Positions 62,412-64,000 of a stretch of 64,000 nucleotides of DNA are shown one piece after another. Below the pieces are notes generated by a model that saw only the letters and a list, made by a program, of their open reading frames with translations, made no database searches and had not been told where the DNA came from. The stretch is from contig JAJLPB010000006.1 of the NCBI GenBank assembly GCA_025548565.1, positions 341,910 through 405,909 of the forward strand, given 5' to 3'. This DNA comes from Rugamonas sp. A1-17. Lineage in GTDB: Bacteria; Pseudomonadota; Gammaproteobacteria; Burkholderiales; Burkholderiaceae_D. Numbering within the stretch: position 1 is the first letter of the stretch; every line of letters starts with the position of its first letter. Position numbers and translations under genes: made by a program.

Positions 62412-64000
62412 ATGACTGTTCATTCGATGAGTCAACGACTCAAGAACCTCTCCCTGGCCGAACTGGCGGCACTAAGCAGCCGTCTCGGCCCCGCGGCGTC
62501 GCCTGAACCTGAAATCCATCGCGTCGCGCGCGATGGCGTGCTGGCCCCGTCGCTGGCGCAGCAGCGCTTGTGGTTTGTCGCGCAGATGGCAGGCGCCAGC
62601 CAGGCCTATCACATGCCCTTGGCGCTGAACCTGTCCGGCCCGGTGGATGAACGGGCGTTGACGGATGCGCTGGACCAGTTGTGGGCGCGCCACGAGGCGC
62701 TGCGCTCGACCTTTGCCACGCGCGACGGCGAACCGGTGGTGGTGCTGGCGGCGGCCGATGCCGGTTTTCCGCTGCGGCGTCATGACCTGCGCGCCAGCGC
62801 CGACGCGCAAGGCGAGCTCGCCGCGCTGCAGACGCTGGAACTCCAGGCCGCGTTCGATCTTGAGCGGGGACCGTTGATCCGCGGACGGCTGGTGCGGACG
62901 GCCGATGACGCCCATACCTTGTTGCTGACCATGCACCACCTGGTGTCGGACGGGTGGTCCATGGGCGTGCTGAGCCGCGAGCTGGGAGCGCTGTACAACG
63001 CCGGCCGGCGCGGGCAGGCGCCGCTGCCGCTGCCGGAGGGGCCGCAGTATTATGACTACGCGGACTGGCAGCGCCGTTGCCTGACCAGTCATGTCTTTGA
63101 TCGGCAGGCCGCGTATTGGCGCGCCCAGCTGGCGGGCGCGCCGTCGCTGCTGGAGCTGCCGCTGGATCGCCCGCGTCCGCCCATGCAATCGTTCGCAGGC
63201 GACGAGGTGGCGCTCGATCTGGGCGCCGGCCTGACCGCCGAACTCAAGGCGCTCAGCCAGCGCCACGGCGTGTCCCTGTTCATGACGGTGCTGGCCGCAT
63301 GGACGCTGGTGCTGGCGCGCTTGTCGGGCCAGGCGGACGTGGTGCTGGGGATTCCCGCAGCCAACCGCCAGCGCCTGGAGTTCGAGCAGTTGGTGGGCTT
63401 CTTTATCAATACGCTGGCGTTGCGCGTCAACACAGCGGAAGCTGACACGGTGGAGTCGCTGCTGGCGTTGGTGCGCGATACCGCGCTGGGCGCGCAACAA
63501 CACCAGGACCTGCCGTTCGAGCAGATCGTCGAGATGCTGCGCCCGGCGCGCAGCTTGTCCCACACGCCATTCTTCCAGGTGATGTTTGCTTGGCAGAACA
63601 ACGAGGAAGCGCAGTTGGCGCTGGACGATCTGTCGTGCCGGATCGGCGAGCATCCGGACGGCGTGGCCAAGTTCGACCTGACCCTGGCGTTGCGCGAAAC
63701 GGGCGGCCGCATCACGGGCGCGCTTAACTTCGCGACGGCCTTGTTCAACCGCGAAACGGTGGTCCGCATCGGCGGTTACCTGCGCCAGACGCTGATGCAA
63801 TTCGTCGCCGACAGCGGGCAGGATCTTGCCGCGCTGTCGATGTTGTCCAGCGCCGAGCGGCAGTGCGTGGTGTCGGCCTGGAACGATACCGACGCGCCGT
63901 ATGCGCGGCAGCGCTGCATCCATGAGCTGATGGAGGCGCAGGTGGCGCGGGCGCCGGCGGCGCCGGCGCTGATGTTCGGCGAGCAGACGCTGTCGTACGG
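62412..64000 (+). CDS. Non-ribosomal peptide synthetase, condensation domain onward (3' truncated by window)
   Basis: Start of a multidomain NRPS whose frame stays open to the end of the window. After a short linker (residues 1-45) a complete condensation domain follows, with LAPSLAQQRLWFVAQM (C1), HHLVSDGWS (C3, His175/His176), DYADWQRR (C4), VVLGIPAANRQ (C5), FFINTLALRV (C5/6) and HQDLPFEQIVE (C6), all active-site residues intact. The KFDLTLAL segment agrees with a standard peptide-forming C domain. From about residue 495 an adenylation domain begins (IHELMEAQVARAPAAPAL). As the C domain is N-terminal, an upstream carrier must be supplied in trans, possibly the standalone Thr A-PCP or the AT-ACP protein. 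Confidence 0.93.
   Translation, partial: MTVHSMSQRLKNLSLAELAALSSRLGPAASPEPEIHRVARDGVLAPSLAQQRLWFVAQMAGASQAYHMPLALNLSGPVDERALTDALDQLWARHEALRSTFATRDGEPVVVLAAADAGFPLRRHDLRASADAQGELAALQTLELQAAFDLERGPLIRGRLVRTADDAHTLLLTMHHLVSDGWSMGVLSRELGALYNAGRRGQAPLPLPEGPQYYDYADWQRRCLTSHVFDRQAAYWRAQLAGAPSLLELPLDRPRPPMQSFAGDEVALDLGAGLTAELKALSQRHGVSLFMTVLAAWTLVLARLSGQADVVLGIPAANRQRLEFEQLVGFFINTLALRVNTAEADTVESLLALVRDTALGAQQHQDLPFEQIVEMLRPARSLSHTPFFQVMFAWQNNEEAQLALDDLSCRIGEHPDGVAKFDLTLALRETGGRITGALNFATALFNRETVVRIGGYLRQTLMQFVADSGQDLAALSMLSSAERQCVVSAWNDTDAPYARQRCIHELMEAQVARAPAAPALMFGEQTLSY

Overview
The window is about 64 kb of GC-rich DNA with dense, tightly packed genes. It looks like a chromosomal piece of a betaproteobacterium of the Oxalobacteraceae type (Massilia/Duganella/Janthinobacterium-like). 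The pointers are two singleton PEP-CTERM proteins plus a decayed one, a copper resistance operon, a fused OsmC-YcaO protein, a phosphate acetyltransferase/acetate kinase/FabI operon and many TonB-dependent receptors. This assignment is inferred from gene content only. No rRNA, tRNA, insertion sequence or CRISPR array was seen.

Layout. 1-4.1 kb: the 3' end of a translation factor G gene, an outer-membrane-type small protein, a sterol desaturase-family hydroxylase and a PEP-CTERM protein. 3.0-10.2 kb: two tandem DUF5009/HGSNAT-like membrane acyltransferases behind a frameshifted TonB receptor, divergent from a two-component system. 10.2-18 kb: a repeat-containing lipoprotein, a sedolisin protease, an ECF sigma/anti-sigma pair and a VIT/vWA protein. 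18-21.4 kb: phosphate acetyltransferase, acetate kinase, FabI and a GNAT. 21.4-23 kb: a badly decayed patatin/Omp85 gene. 23-27.9 kb: a copper resistance operon (two metal-ligand-rich small proteins, TolC-like, multicopper oxidase, CopC, CopD) behind a MerR/CueR-type promoter. 27.9-35.1 kb: a large di-haem oxidoreductase with discoidin domains, an ArsR/SRPBCC pair, OsmC-YcaO and a RibD-C reductase.

35.1-41.8 kb (minus strand): a five-gene operon encoding a ferritin-like diiron protein, two proteins that together resemble one LodA/GoxA-type cysteine tryptophylquinone oxidase, a QhpD-like radical SAM/SPASM protein and an FAD monooxygenase. This mixes parts of two known quinone-cofactor systems and is the most unusual system in the window.

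42-50 kb: a PEP-CTERM protein, two neighbouring FNR-type regulators with complete [4Fe-4S] cysteine sets and an FNR-like box between them, a decayed PEP-CTERM gene, a second TonB receptor, and a LytS/LytTR-type two-component system.

49.9-64 kb: a hybrid NRPS/PKS-type gene cluster in two divergent operons. The left one has the full FkbH-I-J-K-like set for a hydroxy- or methoxymalonyl-ACP extender unit, an unusual AT-ACP-FkbM methyltransferase fusion, a standalone adenylation-thiolation protein whose specificity code reads as threonine, and a phosphopantetheinyl transferase. The right one has a serine O-acetyltransferase homologue, an MFS exporter, a cupin/JmjC-type oxygenase and the start of a multimodular NRPS that leaves the window.
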